Positions 9,522 through 19,093 are shown, counted from the stretch's first letter. The stretch: DNA of 64,000 nucleotides from Planctomycetota bacterium (GCA_947444055.1 CANEYR010000009.1:1-64000); one strand, 5' to 3'. The notes: a model not told the origin generated them from the letters alone. A program made the numbers and translations.

Positions 9522-9546
9522 TCGTCACGGCAGCTCGTGACGTTCA

Positions 9547-9576
9547 CGGCGCCCAGCCGACTGCGGCTGGGCGCCG
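9547..9576 (+). terminator. Strong stem-loop terminator
   Basis: A perfect 13-bp inverted repeat (CGGCGCCCAGCCG, loop ACTG, CGGCTGGGCGCCG) begins 26 bases after the stop at 9521. No T-run follows, so it is an intrinsic-terminator-like or RNA-stabilising hairpin. The rest of 9522-9818 shows no credible gene. Confidence 0.7.
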
Positions 9577-9818
9577 ACCGCGAATCGCAGGTGGAGAGAG
9601 TGATGCCAAGGCGCATCGCCCACCTGCGGTCTTCTTGCTTGTTCGCCCGCGCGATCGTGGCAGCCTCCGGATCCGCCCACGCCCAGGCGAGCACATTGCG
9701 CCTGCCAGTCACCTTAGTGAGGCGACACGGCGTCTCGTTCGCCGGCACGGGCTCGCCGACCACGGTTGGCATTCCCGACGATCGCGCCGACGAACGGCCT
9801 GCCGACGATCTGCCCCTC

Positions 9819-12623
9819 TCATAGAAGGGCTTGTAAGACCGCGTCGTGCACCGCGCGGCGCACCGCGGTGATCTTGTTGTTGACGCGCGTCGGATGCACG
9901 CGGTTGGTCAGCAACACCACACACAGATCGTGGCGCGGGCAACACCACATCGACGTGCCAGTAAAGCCGGTGTGGCCGAAGGTGCCGGTCGGCACCACCG
10001 TGCCGCCATAGCTGCCGTTCCCCAGCATCTGGAAGCCAAGTCCGCGCGTGGTGTCATCGCCGATGCCCGCGGATCGCGTCGCTTGCTCGACCAGCTCGCG
10101 AGGCAGCAGCCCGCGCCCACCCGCCAGCAAGGCGACGCCATAGTGCAGCACATCACGCGCACTCGCGAACAGCCCGGCATGCCCCGACACGCCACCCATC
10201 GCGAACGCATTCTCGTCGTGCACGAACCCACGCACCACACCACCACGCACCGGATCGTCTTCACTCGGAGCGGCGCGCGTCGGCGGTCCGTTGGTAGGGG
10301 CAAACCTCGCATCCTGCATCGCGAAGGGCACCAGCACTTCCCGCTGCACGAACGTCGCGAACGGCTCGCCACTGCACGCTTCGACCACCGCCATCAGCAA
10401 CACGAAGCCGAGGTCGCTGTAGATAACGCCGCTGCCTGGCTCACTCATCAGGGGCTCGGCCGCAGCCGCCGCCACAATCGCGTCCTTGCCGCGCAGCGTG
10501 CGGTAGTAGCGTTCGTAGGCAGGTAGTCCCGCTTGGTGCGCCAGCAGATGGCGGATGGTGACCTTGTCCTTGCCGGTGCCCGTGAACGACGGCAGCCACT
10601 TCTGCACCGGATCCGCGAACGACAACTTGCCGAGCGCGACGAGACGCAACACCGCCGGCGTCGTCGCACACACCTTCGTCAACGACGCCAGGTCGTAGCG
10701 CGTCGACGCGTCGACGGCCTCACCACCGTTCTCGTACTCGGTGCGCCCCACCGCCACCGTCGCGACCAGTGCCCCTCGGCGCGCCACCATGCAGACGCCA
10801 CCTGGGAAGGCCCGTTCCGCCACCGCGCGCTGCAGCACCTCACGCAATCGTTCGGGCAACGCCGCCGCTAGATCGACTTGCACAGGCTCGGCTGCCGCCA
10901 CCGCAGCAACGAGCCGCGTCAAACCCCAACCCGCCGACGAGACCCCGGGAATCGACACCGGCAACCGACCCGTGATGGACACTTCGCCGCGGATCGCCGC
11001 CGCCGCCGCGCGTTCGACCCGGGCCGTGCTGACGAACGCCGCGAGGTAGGCATCGACGTGCGGCAGATGCATCACGAGGTATGGATTGCCAAACGACACC
11101 GCGATGACGCGCTGGGCTGGCGCCAAGGCCTCGATGGCTGGACGCAGCACCGGTGGCAGGCCGATGCCACCCGCCCACTCGCGCACCTTGACGTGCAGCG
11201 ACAGCACCACGGTGGTCGCCGCCGCAATGCGCGCCGTCGCCCGCGCGACTTCCTCCGGCGAACTCGCGCCCGACAAACGAAGGTGGGAACCGGCCGCGAC
11301 GAAGCCACCGATCGCCGCCGCGAAGGCAACGCCTTGGCCTTCGTCCTTGTCGAGCAGCGTCAGCAGCAGCGCACTGTCGTCCGGCCGTTCGGCGACGAAC
11401 GGCAACACGCCGTCACGGTCGCGCACCAGAGTGAGGCCACGCGCCGCGATCTGGTCGGCGACCTGCTCGGCCGCTGGCCGCCGCAGCGCCGCACGCCAAT
11501 CCGGCGCCACCCGACCGCCGCCGGCCAGCAACCCGACCTTCGCCTTCGCCGTCAGAATGCGGCGCACGGCGTCATCGAGCCGCGCCATCGGCACGCGCCC
11601 ACTCTGCACCGCAAGAACCACCGCCCCGCGCGCCGCCAACGGATCGGGCGGCATCAGCAGCACGTCAGCTCCAGCCAGCAACGCGCGCACCGCGACTTCG
11701 CCGGGCGCGAACGCATCTTTGACCGCACCCATCTCGAGCGCGTCGGTGACGACGAGGCCCGTGAACCCCATCTCCGTGCGCAGCACATCCACCAGGATCT
11801 TGTGGCTCAACGTCGCCGGCACGTTGGGCTCTTCGCCAAGGCCCGGCACGCCGAGATGTCCGGTCATCACCGCTTCGAGCCCTGCCTTCGCGGCCTGCGC
11901 GAACGGCCACAACTCAACCGCCCGCAGCTTGGCGCCATCGCCCGGCACCGTCGGCAACGCCAAGTGCGAATCGCTGTCGACATCGCCATGGCCGGGGAAG
12001 TGCTTGCCACACGGAATCAGCCCAACACTGCGCACGCCGCGCGCGAACGCGCAGCCAAGGTGCGCCACCAACTGCGGGTCTTCGCCAAAACTGCGCACGT
12101 TGATGATCGGGTTCAGCGGGTTGCTGTTGACGTCGAGCACTGGCGCAAAAACCCAATGAAAGCCGAGCGCTTTCGCCTCTTCGCCGGTCACGCGCCCCAT
12201 CGCTTCGGCCAGCGCCGTCGAGCCAGTGGCGCCGACCAGCATCTGGTTGCCGAGTTCCGTCGCACCCTGCAGCCGAAACCAGACGCCGCCTTCGAAGTCC
12301 CCCGCCAGCAGCAGCGGCACCTTCGCCACGGCCTGCAATCGCGGCACCAACGTCGCCGCCTCTTCGACCGTGCCGAGGCTCAGGATCACACCGCCGAGCC
12401 CCGCGTCGCGCACCGCCGCCAGCAGCTTGTCGTGGTTGGTGGCGCCGGCCTTGCCTTCACTGCGCGACAAACTCCACGCCATGAACAGTTGCCCCGCCTT
12501 CTGCTCGACACTCAGTGACGCCAGCAAATCGGCGACCGGGTCCTGAGCGAGAGTCGTGGCGAGAAGGCCGAACGGAACGACGAAGCGAGCGACAGCGTGC
12601 ACCGCGGCAGCGTAACGAAGCAT
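9819..12623 (-). CDS. GH3 (NagZ-like) beta-N-acetylhexosaminidase fused to a serine beta-lactamase-fold domain
   Basis: The 934-residue protein starts with a signal peptide (MLRYAAAVHAVARFVVPFGL...LAQ). The GH3 TIM barrel spans about residues 30-370, with the NagZ-type loop KHFPGHGDVDSDSH (207-220) and nucleophile Asp in VVTDALEMGA (294). A GH3 C-terminal-like alpha/beta domain covers about 390-570. From about 590 to the end there is a class C beta-lactamase/DD-peptidase fold with SLTK (647-650), YSD (735-737, where YxN is usual) and a late GHTGFTG. GH3 enzymes with this loop hydrolyse terminal GlcNAc from muropeptides, so a periplasmic peptidoglycan-recycling role is likely. Such fusions are known elsewhere, for example in Bacteroidota. 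Confidence 0.9.
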   Translation of the reverse strand: MLRYAAAVHAVARFVVPFGLLATTLAQDPVADLLASLSVEQKAGQLFMAWSLSRSEGKAGATNHDKLLAAVRDAGLGGVILSLGTVEEAATLVPRLQAVAKVPLLLAGDFEGGVWFRLQGATELGNQMLVGATGSTALAEAMGRVTGEEAKALGFHWVFAPVLDVNSNPLNPIINVRSFGEDPQLVAHLGCAFARGVRSVGLIPCGKHFPGHGDVDSDSHLALPTVPGDGAKLRAVELWPFAQAAKAGLEAVMTGHLGVPGLGEEPNVPATLSHKILVDVLRTEMGFTGLVVTDALEMGAVKDAFAPGEVAVRALLAGADVLLMPPDPLAARGAVVLAVQSGRVPMARLDDAVRRILTAKAKVGLLAGGGRVAPDWRAALRRPAAEQVADQIAARGLTLVRDRDGVLPFVAERPDDSALLLTLLDKDEGQGVAFAAAIGGFVAAGSHLRLSGASSPEEVARATARIAAATTVVLSLHVKVREWAGGIGLPPVLRPAIEALAPAQRVIAVSFGNPYLVMHLPHVDAYLAAFVSTARVERAAAAAIRGEVSITGRLPVSIPGVSSAGWGLTRLVAAVAAAEPVQVDLAAALPERLREVLQRAVAERAFPGGVCMVARRGALVATVAVGRTEYENGGEAVDASTRYDLASLTKVCATTPAVLRLVALGKLSFADPVQKWLPSFTGTGKDKVTIRHLLAHQAGLPAYERYYRTLRGKDAIVAAAAAEPLMSEPGSGVIYSDLGFVLLMAVVEACSGEPFATFVQREVLVPFAMQDARFAPTNGPPTRAAPSEDDPVRGGVVRGFVHDENAFAMGGVSGHAGLFASARDVLHYGVALLAGGRGLLPRELVEQATRSAGIGDDTTRGLGFQMLGNGSYGGTVVPTGTFGHTGFTGTSMWCCPRHDLCVVLLTNRVHPTRVNNKITAVRRAVHDAVLQALL

Positions 12624-12697
12624 GGCCGTCTGGCCGAACGTTGCTCCGGGCAGCAAGACGGCTGCGTGAAGCGGCGGCGCCGTGGCATCATGGGCGG

Positions 12698-14062
12698 ATG
12701 GGGAACCCCGGACCCATGGCCCTGCTTTTTCTCTCGCTGTCGGCACTGCCCACCGCCGTCTGCGCGCAGCAACCGAAGGCTCCCGTCGTTTGCGACGGCG
12801 CCCACTTCACGATCGAGTTCCTGCCCGGCGACCTGCCCGACGAACTCGCGCAGGCCATGGCGAAGCAGGCGCTCGAGATCGTCGAGGGCGCGTGGCCCGT
12901 GTTCGAGAAAGCGCTGCAGCCGAAGAACCCGACGAAGGCCTTGCTGCGACTGCACACCGACGCGACCGCGTACTACGCGTTGGTGAACACGCTGCTTCCC
13001 GAGGCGATGGAGAACTCCTTCCTCGTCACCCCCGATGGCGGCGAAGCGCACGTGCGGTTCACACTGTTGTCGCCGCCAGCGCTGCAGTCGCTCGGCTTCC
13101 CGCCCCAGAACCGGTGGGATCTCTTGTTCGCAGCCGGCAAGCAACTCGTGCTGCGCCAACTCGGCGAACGCGGTGACGACTGGCTCTCCGACCTGATCGG
13201 CGTCGGGCTCGCGGAAACCGTGATCAACCCACAACGCCGCCTCGGCGTCGACCTGCTCTACGACGCCCGCCGCGTGATCGTCGTGCACTCGGACATGTTC
13301 GTGAGTGCAACCGATTTGCTGGGCATCGTCGGCCAGATCAAGTCTGCCAACGACGGGCACGCACTCGATCTGTACTACCGGCGCCTCTGCCTGCTGGCCG
13401 ACCAGTTGGTGTCGCGCGCCGCCAACTGGCCACAGCGATTGATCGCGAGCTGGCCGCAGCTGCCTCGCGCCGAAGTCTCGACGAAGGATCGCTACGCGCC
13501 CATCGAGGCGCTGCTCGGCAAGGACTGGAAGAAGGCGCAGGAGCGGTTCGAGAAGCCGTTCCTTGGTGCGAAGATCCCGTGGGAAGCCTGGGAGGCAGTC
13601 TGGCGCCGAGGCGACGAGTGGATCCTGGCGGGCAGCCAGAAGGTCATGGCTGGCTTCTGCGGGCTGAAACAGACGCCCGCCACGGACTGGACGCTGCGTT
13701 GCCAACTGCAGTGGGAGCCCAGCGACGAGCAGTACTGCCCGAGGGTCAGGATCGACTGGAACGGCAGGGACTCCATCAGTGCGCAGTTCACGCCCGATGC
13801 GCTGCGAGTCGTGACGAGGAAGCATGACGACGTGGAACTCGACACGCCGGAAACCGCCCCGATCAGCATCACGATCGGCCAACCCGTCGACTTCCGTGTC
13901 GATGTCGTCGGCAAGCGCGTGACCTTCACCGTGAACGGCAAGGCCGTGATCGAACGCAACTTCCCGGCGCGCTCGATGCATGAGGCCTTTTCGTTCGAGA
14001 TCGGCAGGACCGTGCTGCACGTGCGTGGCATCAAGATCGAAGCGAAGCCCGCCAAGAGGTGA
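12698..14062 (+). CDS. Exported protein of unknown function; parent of the truncated copy at 15.9-16.3 kb
   Basis: From the ATG at 12698 (alternative 12716, MALLFLSLSALP) the product is about 454 residues with a signal peptide ending near AVCAQQ. The first two thirds resemble a substrate-free peptidase-like helical region (no HExxH seen). The last 110 residues form a beta-rich, concanavalin-like segment (TLRCQLQWEP...VRIDWNGRD...VDFRVDVVGKRVTFTVNGKAV), as in proteins that measure binding through a DUF1080/laminin-G-like fold. That fold guess is inference. It is divergent from the GH3 fusion, 74 bases apart. Its 3' half was duplicated downstream and then decayed. Confidence 0.72.
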   Translation: MGNPGPMALLFLSLSALPTAVCAQQPKAPVVCDGAHFTIEFLPGDLPDELAQAMAKQALEIVEGAWPVFEKALQPKNPTKALLRLHTDATAYYALVNTLLPEAMENSFLVTPDGGEAHVRFTLLSPPALQSLGFPPQNRWDLLFAAGKQLVLRQLGERGDDWLSDLIGVGLAETVINPQRRLGVDLLYDARRVIVVHSDMFVSATDLLGIVGQIKSANDGHALDLYYRRLCLLADQLVSRAANWPQRLIASWPQLPRAEVSTKDRYAPIEALLGKDWKKAQERFEKPFLGAKIPWEAWEAVWRRGDEWILAGSQKVMAGFCGLKQTPATDWTLRCQLQWEPSDEQYCPRVRIDWNGRDSISAQFTPDALRVVTRKHDDVELDTPETAPISITIGQPVDFRVDVVGKRVTFTVNGKAVIERNFPARSMHEAFSFEIGRTVLHVRGIKIEAKPAKR

Positions 14063-14183
14063 CGGGTTCAGCAGAATCGCGAGGCGATGCTCCGTCGGAC
14101 TCTCCAGAGTTCGTCGTCCTGTGCCACTGCTGGAGCCAGCGACGACAACCAACACGATGGAGCAAGAGTCATCGCATGGGGCA

Positions 14184-14212
14184 AAGATCGAAGCGGAGCC
14201 GGTCAAGAAGTG
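14184..14212 (+). repeat. Short third echo of the 12698-14062 gene 3' end
   Basis: About 28 bases here (AAGATCGAAGCGGAGCC...) match the last codons of the preceding gene at 14034-14061 with roughly four differences, encoding KIEAEPVKK against KIEAKPAKR. It lies about 120 bases after the real stop, suggesting a small duplication or a vestige of an earlier copy. Confidence 0.4.
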
Positions 14213-14359
14213 GCCGGAGAAGGCGAGGCTCGTGCTGATCTGGCTCGGCAAGGACGGCTTCGATTCTTGAGGTTGTCAAGAAAGCCAACGACGCCGTGGG
14301 CCAGGTTCAGCGCGGGGTGCCACGCTGGCCCGAACCCGCGTGCGTGCTATCCTTCGCGC

Positions 14360-14590
14360 GTGATCCAGCCCGAAGACGTGTGCGAAGGCGAGTGGGCGGA
14401 TTGGTACGGGCTCACGCCGCTCGAACGCTGGCGCCAGAGCATGCTGATGCTGGACGCTTTCCTTGCCCTCGGTGGTTCACTTGATTCCGAACCCGATACT
14501 CAGAGTCCTTTCTTCGATGCAGAGGCACCAAGTCCAAGCTCTGCTCATGGGCGGGCAGGCCTGCATTTTCTACGGCGCAGCGGAGTTTAG
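14360..14590 (+). CDS. Small acidic protein of the nucleotidyltransferase-associated type
   Basis: The 76-residue frame starts at GTG 14360 (VIQPEDVCEGEWADWYGLT). Its pattern is L-T-P-x-E-R-W-R-Q-S...LGGSLDSEPDTQSPFFD...HGRAGLHFLRRSGV. From memory this matches a small conserved family often found directly upstream of nucleotidyltransferase genes; no function is established. It ends 74 bases inside the next gene in another frame, or that gene starts further downstream. The tight linkage suggests a two-component cassette, possibly of toxin-antitoxin type. Confidence 0.6.
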   Translation: MIQPEDVCEGEWADWYGLTPLERWRQSMLMLDAFLALGGSLDSEPDTQSPFFDAEAPSPSSAHGRAGLHFLRRSGV

Positions 14591-15239
14591 TCGCGACACC
14601 GATCTGGCGATCCTCGCCAGCGCCGACAATCTGGCACGCCTCAACTCAGCCTTGGCCGAATTGCAGGCACAGCTCATCGCCGTGCCGGTGCTGTCGATCG
14701 AGTTTCTGGAACGAGGCCACGGCGTACACTTCCGCTGCCAAGCCGAAGGGGTTGTCGGCATGCGAGTCGATGTGATGTCGGTGCTGCGCGGTCTGCCGCC
14801 GTTCCCGCAGATCTGGTCGCGGCGCACGACGGTGACCGGTCCCGACGCGACCTTTGAACTCATGGCGCTGCCCGATTTGGTCACCGCCAAGAAGACGCAA
14901 CGTGACAAGGACTGGCCAATGGTGCGTCGGCTGATCGAGGCCAACTACTTCCAGAATCGTGCGACGCCGACGGAGACACAGGTGCGTTTCTGGCTGCTGG
15001 AGCTCAGGACACCTCCCCTACTGATCGAGGTGGCACAGGCGAACGAGTCACTGCGCCGATCGATCGAGCGCGAACGCCCCTTGCTCGCGCTAGCGGAGCC
15101 AGCTCGTGAGCACGATCTCGCCGAGGCCTTACTCGCGGAAGAACGGCTGGAGCGCGAGCGCGACCGGATCTACTGGCTGCCGCTGAAAGCGGAACTCGAG
15201 CAATTGCGGCACGCACGACGCGGCGGCGACGGCCAGTAA
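14517..15239 (+). CDS. Predicted nucleotidyltransferase (MNT/AbiEii-like fold)
   Basis: The product has the nucleotidyltransferase core LLMGGQACIFYGAAEFSRDTDLAI, with the GG helix and a D-x-D-like metal site (DTDL). VGMRVDVMSVLRG follows, supplying a third acidic position. The C-terminal half is helical and charged (LAEALLAEERLERERDRIYW). Start at ATG 14517 is chosen by position relative to the GG motif; the frame is open to 14463. It overlaps the 76-residue protein in another frame. By analogy to MNT/HEPN and AbiE systems it may modify RNA or a partner protein, but no HEPN gene is seen. Confidence 0.72.
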   Translation: MQRHQVQALLMGGQACIFYGAAEFSRDTDLAILASADNLARLNSALAELQAQLIAVPVLSIEFLERGHGVHFRCQAEGVVGMRVDVMSVLRGLPPFPQIWSRRTTVTGPDATFELMALPDLVTAKKTQRDKDWPMVRRLIEANYFQNRATPTETQVRFWLLELRTPPLLIEVAQANESLRRSIERERPLLALAEPAREHDLAEALLAEERLERERDRIYWLPLKAELEQLRHARRGGDGQ

Positions 15240-15325
15240 CGTAACGGCCGGCCCACCGTCGGCACCGATTGTAGCCCGCCGCCACCCAAGGCCAGGATCT
15301 CCTCGGCCTCGCGGCGATGGGTGCG

Positions 15326-15690
15326 CTACAAGCAGCTCGCCAGGATGCTGTTCGAGGACTGCATGGTGAGCACGCCAAGCGCGTCCACGTGGATTGTCCC
15401 CACTTGCATGTAGAAAGCGCCATCCGCGGAAGCCGGCCAAACACGGGAGTAGTCGAACGTGCCGGTTGGGTCGGTGTGGAAGACGTGGCCCCACAAGAAT
15501 TCGGTGTGCAGCGGGCAGCCACCGATCGGCACGCTGATGTTGAGGGTGCCCCAAACCATGACTCCCCAGCTGTTAGGCGCGAGTCCAGTGGCGGACAATG
15601 TCATGTCTTGATTGCCCGCCGCACCGACTGGGGCGAAGGTCGCGGTTAGAAGCGGGCCACAGCCTGAAATAGTGACGTTGCTCCAGCCGC
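15326..15690 (-). pseudogene. Orphan C-terminal fragment of an exported protein
   Basis: The minus-strand frame gives WSNVTISGCGPLLTATFA...LSATGLAPNSWGVMVWG...GGCPLHTEFLWG...YMQVGTIHVDALGVLTMQSSNSILASCL and then a stop. This is the GCG-start/beta-strand C-terminal module seen at the ends of full-length exported proteins in this genome. No signal peptide or upstream body exists in frame, so it is a 5'-truncated remnant rather than a gene. Confidence 0.55.
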
Positions 15691-15864
15691 GGGGCGACGG
15701 CCAAAGTCTCGCTGATCCTTCGGTGGGCTCGCGGCAACGCGCTCGCCGGTGCTGGTGAGCAACATGAAGAGACGCCAGCGCGCGGGCTTCACGCGATCCG
15801 GCCTCGACCCGCGGAGCGGCGCGTTGCCGCGATCATCCGCGCAGCATGCCCAAACGAGGCGACC

Positions 15865-16332
15865 GCCTCGCGCCCCAAGTCTCGACGAAGGATCGCTACG
15901 CGCCCATCGAGGCACTGCTCGGCAAGGACTGGAAAAAGGCGCAGGAGCGGTTCGAGAAGCCGTTCCTTGGTGCGAAGATCCCGTGGGAAGCCTGGGAGGC
16001 ACTACTGCCCGACGGTCAGGGTCGACTGGAACGGCAGGAACGGCATCAATGCAAAGTTCACGCCCGATGCGCTGCGAGTCGTGACGCTGTCGCACGGCGA
16101 CGTGGAACTCGACACGCCGGAGACCGCCCCGATCAGCATCACGATCGGCCAACCGGTCGACTTCCGTGTCGATGTCGTCGGCAAGCGCGTGACCTTCACC
16201 GTGAACGGCAAGGCCGTGCTCGAACGCAACTGCCCGGCGCGCTCGATGCATGAGGCCTTTTCGTTCGAGATCGGCAGGACCGTGCTGCACGTGCGTGGCA
16301 TCAAGATCGAAGCGAAGCCCGGCAAGAAGTGA
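15865..16332 (+). pseudogene. Truncated, frameshifted copy of the 12698-14062 gene
   Basis: The DNA matches the 3' half of the upstream gene from GCCTCGCGCC (15865, against 13462) through the stop (16332). Relative to the parent a 134-base segment is missing between two GCAGT pentamers (parent 13595-13599 and 13729-13733), leaving one near-copy at the junction. 134 is not a multiple of three, so the first part reads in one frame (VSTKDRYAPIEALLGKDW...) and the beta-rich tail in another. There is no start or signal peptide. The sequence remains about 95% alike, so the duplication is fairly recent. Confidence 0.85.
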
Positions 16333-16377
16333 CGCGGTCGCAGCGCCGCCCGCTGGGACAAGGGCGATCTCACTGCA

Positions 16378-18116
16378 TCAGTTGCCGATCACGCCAGGAT
16401 GGATCGGGATGTGCGAGCGCGTCACGATCGTGGACAGGCTCTCGGTGGAATCTGTCCACGACAACGGAACACGTTGCTGAACGCAGCCCTCCGCCTTCGC
16501 CTGGAAGATGTGGGCTATGACTTCGTCGCCGATGAACTCAAGTCCACCAAAAGTCGGACAAGGGTCGGCGAAGCTGAACTCGGTGACTAGGCGGCTGGAG
16601 CCGACTTCGATCGGTACTTCCGCGAACCAACCTTCGCGCACCATCTTCTGCTTCCAGTCGCTGTAGGCATCGGCGGCGAGACCGGCGGTGATCATTTCGT
16701 AAGCGATGATCTCCGGCTTGCCACCGTCATGACTCGCCGTCACCCGACACAACGAGTTCACATGGTAGTCGCCGCCGATGATCACGCCGCGCAGCCCACG
16801 CGCGCCGGCCTTGGTGATCTCCTCCATCATCATTCGCCATTCCGGCTCGTTCGGCGGTGACGTCCACGTATCGAGGAGATCGTCGCGGACCTCGTCGGTG
16901 TAGGCGGCGGCGATGGTCGCTCGTTTGGCCACGCGATAGAAGAGCGGCACCGAGGACACCAAGACGTAGTGACGGCAACGGCGAGGGTCGAGATTGGCGA
17001 ACCACTGCCGCAGCACTCGCCACTGCGGTTCGCCGATCACGCTCGGCACCGACACGTCGCGGCACGTCCTGAGGTCGGTGACAAACATGGGCACGCCTGC
17101 TACGGCGAACGATTGCCACAGCGGTGCATCGGTTCGCGCGAGGTCGTCGCTCCAGGGGCGCGGGCCCCGGCGAAACTGATGCTCGATGAACGCCTCACGG
17201 AGGGTCCGAAAGTACGAGTCGCGGTACACGTGCTCGTCGCCCTGCGATCCCCAGCCGTCGCGGATGTCGTGGTCGTCCCAGATCATCAACGAGGGGCAGA
17301 CTTGCAGTGCCCGCTCGAAAGTCGAGAACGACCAGTGGCCCCCCGGTAGCAGGTGTCGAGGAAGCGAGGCAAGTCGGCGAGACCCACGCGCGGCCGCGGC
17401 TGCGCCTCGACGGTCCATGCCGACATCGGGTGACCTTGCCCGTACTTGTCATAGGCGTGATAGTCGCCCTCGACATACACTTGGTCGCCGACGCCGCAGG
17501 CAAAGGCTGGCTTGGGGAACGAAGGGAGGCGGCCCTCAGCCGCGGCCTGCAGCATCTTGCGGATCGCGACTAGCGTGGTCCGCGGACCCTCCGAACGATC
17601 GCCGGATGTGATCGCTGGACCGGGGTTCACCTCAACGCGCCCCTGCTCGATCACGAACGGCTGGAAGTCGCCGAGGAACAGCGCGCTGAAGGCGGCGCCG
17701 ACCACGTTCAGCGGCGTCGCATCGGGAACCGAGACCCGCACCGATCGAGGTGGCGCCGTGCCGGCCTCGAACTCGACCGTCTTCTCCCCGGCCGCGGCCT
17801 CGACTACCGCCGTGTAGTACGGCGGATCGAGGGCGATGGCTTGCCCGGTTTCCGTGATGCGGGCATGCCGACACGATGTCGACCCCTTCAGCCAGATCCG
17901 CCCGCTACCGGTGAAGGCGCCCCGTTGCGCATCGAAGATCGGCAACGCGGCGTGAGCCATGCCCGGCATCGGTTGGTAGTCCAGCAGCGCTACGGCCGGC
18001 ATCTCAGGCAGGTTGGCCCGCACGAGTTGGGGGGCGACATCCCAGGTGCCGCAGCCAGCGAGTGCAACCAGCAGCGAGCCCAACGACAAGAACCGCAATG
18101 GCGAAGGGTTTCTCAA
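16378..18116 (-). pseudogene. PhoD-like alkaline phosphatase lipoprotein, split by one frameshift
   Basis: Two minus-strand frames join into one protein. The upstream part runs from TTG 18116 (LRNPSPLRFLSLGSLL, then lipobox LAGC) to GVGDQVYVEGDYHAYDKYG and FLDTCYRG. The downstream part resumes at HWSFSTFERALQVCPSLMIWDDHDIRDGWG and continues to the end, including IIGGDYHV. These are PhoD-family metallophosphatase landmarks (GDQ, DDHD, GDxH). The break falls at a run of six G on the coding strand (17339-17344): adding one G or removing two restores the frame. It may be genuine decay or an assembly error. An ATG start at 18173 is an alternative. Confidence 0.8.
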
Positions 18117-18234
18117 GACGCACCTGTAGGTAACAAGCAAAGCTCGGGTAGGCGTAACGCAAGCAACGCGCATCCTTGGCATTGCCGATTCGGTGGGCAA
18201 CGTATTCCGCGGACCGCTACCTTGGCCCACTTTC

Positions 18235-19014
18235 ATGCTCGACGACGCAAAATCCGATCGCAAGCTGGCGGCCGCGCCGCTGGACCGGAAGCCGACGGCG
18301 GCGCCGCTTGCGACACGCGCCGCACGCCCTTGGCGGCTAGCGTTGGTGACCGCGGTGCTCGGCGTCGTCGTGTTCACGGCGCTTGCCCTACTCGTGCCAC
18401 GCGCGGCCACCGACGGTCTCGACGCGGCGGTGCTGCGAACCCTGCGTCAGCTCGACGATTCGCGGCTGCCGCTCGGTGGTGACATGGTTCTGTACGCGGC
18501 CCGCGATATCACGGCGCTTGGCGGCACCGTGGTCCTGATGATCGTCGTCGGCCTCGTGGTCGGCTATCTGATGGTCGATCGCCGCCTTCGCGACGCGGTC
18601 GCGGTCTTGGCTGCGTCGATCGGCGGGTTGTTGCTCGTGGTCCTGCTCAAACTGCTGTTTGCCCGCGATCGCCCCTCCATCGTGCCGCACCTCGTCATCA
18701 CCCATTCCGCCAGCTTTCCCAGCGGACACTCGATGCTCTCGGCGGTGATCTATCCGACGCTCGGCGCGCTGCTCGCCCGATTCGCCAAACGCCGTGGCAC
18801 CCAGGTGCTGCCGATTGCCGCGGCGATCGCGATCACGTTTCTGGTCGGCGTCTCGCGCCTCGTGCTCGGCGTGCACTATCCGACAGACGTCCTGGCTGGC
18901 TGGTCGGCTGGCGCCGCGTGGGCAGGTTTCTCCTGGCTGGCAGTCGATCGGCTCGTCCGCCAGGGCAAGGTCGAAGGCAGGGAGAACGATGCGCCCGAAT
19001 CCTCAGCGCGGTGA
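18235..19014 (+). CDS. PAP2-family membrane phosphatase
   Basis: The product of about 259 residues has six hydrophobic segments and the three-part PAP2 acid phosphatase signature: KLLFARDRP, then SFPSGHS, then SRLVLGVHYPTDVLAG. The His residues of the second and third parts are catalytic in this family. Likely substrates are phosphatidate, undecaprenyl pyrophosphate or similar lipid phosphates at the outer membrane face. ATG 18235 (MLDDAKSDRK) is preferred to 18193. It is divergent from the PhoD-like gene and followed by yihY on the same strand, so an envelope-lipid context is plausible. Confidence 0.9.
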   Translation: MLDDAKSDRKLAAAPLDRKPTAAPLATRAARPWRLALVTAVLGVVVFTALALLVPRAATDGLDAAVLRTLRQLDDSRLPLGGDMVLYAARDITALGGTVVLMIVVGLVVGYLMVDRRLRDAVAVLAASIGGLLLVVLLKLLFARDRPSIVPHLVITHSASFPSGHSMLSAVIYPTLGALLARFAKRRGTQVLPIAAAIAITFLVGVSRLVLGVHYPTDVLAGWSAGAAWAGFSWLAVDRLVRQGKVEGRENDAPESSAR

Positions 19015-19093
19015 GTGGCTAGTTGGCGACACCTCACGTCGCACAGGGAATGGAGTTTGCCTGTAGGCACTGTCGCTGCCACATCAACCATTC

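Noticed and set aside
10878-12518. 546-codon plus-strand frame
   Set aside because: Antisense to the GH3 fusion; composition is that of a GC-rich shadow.
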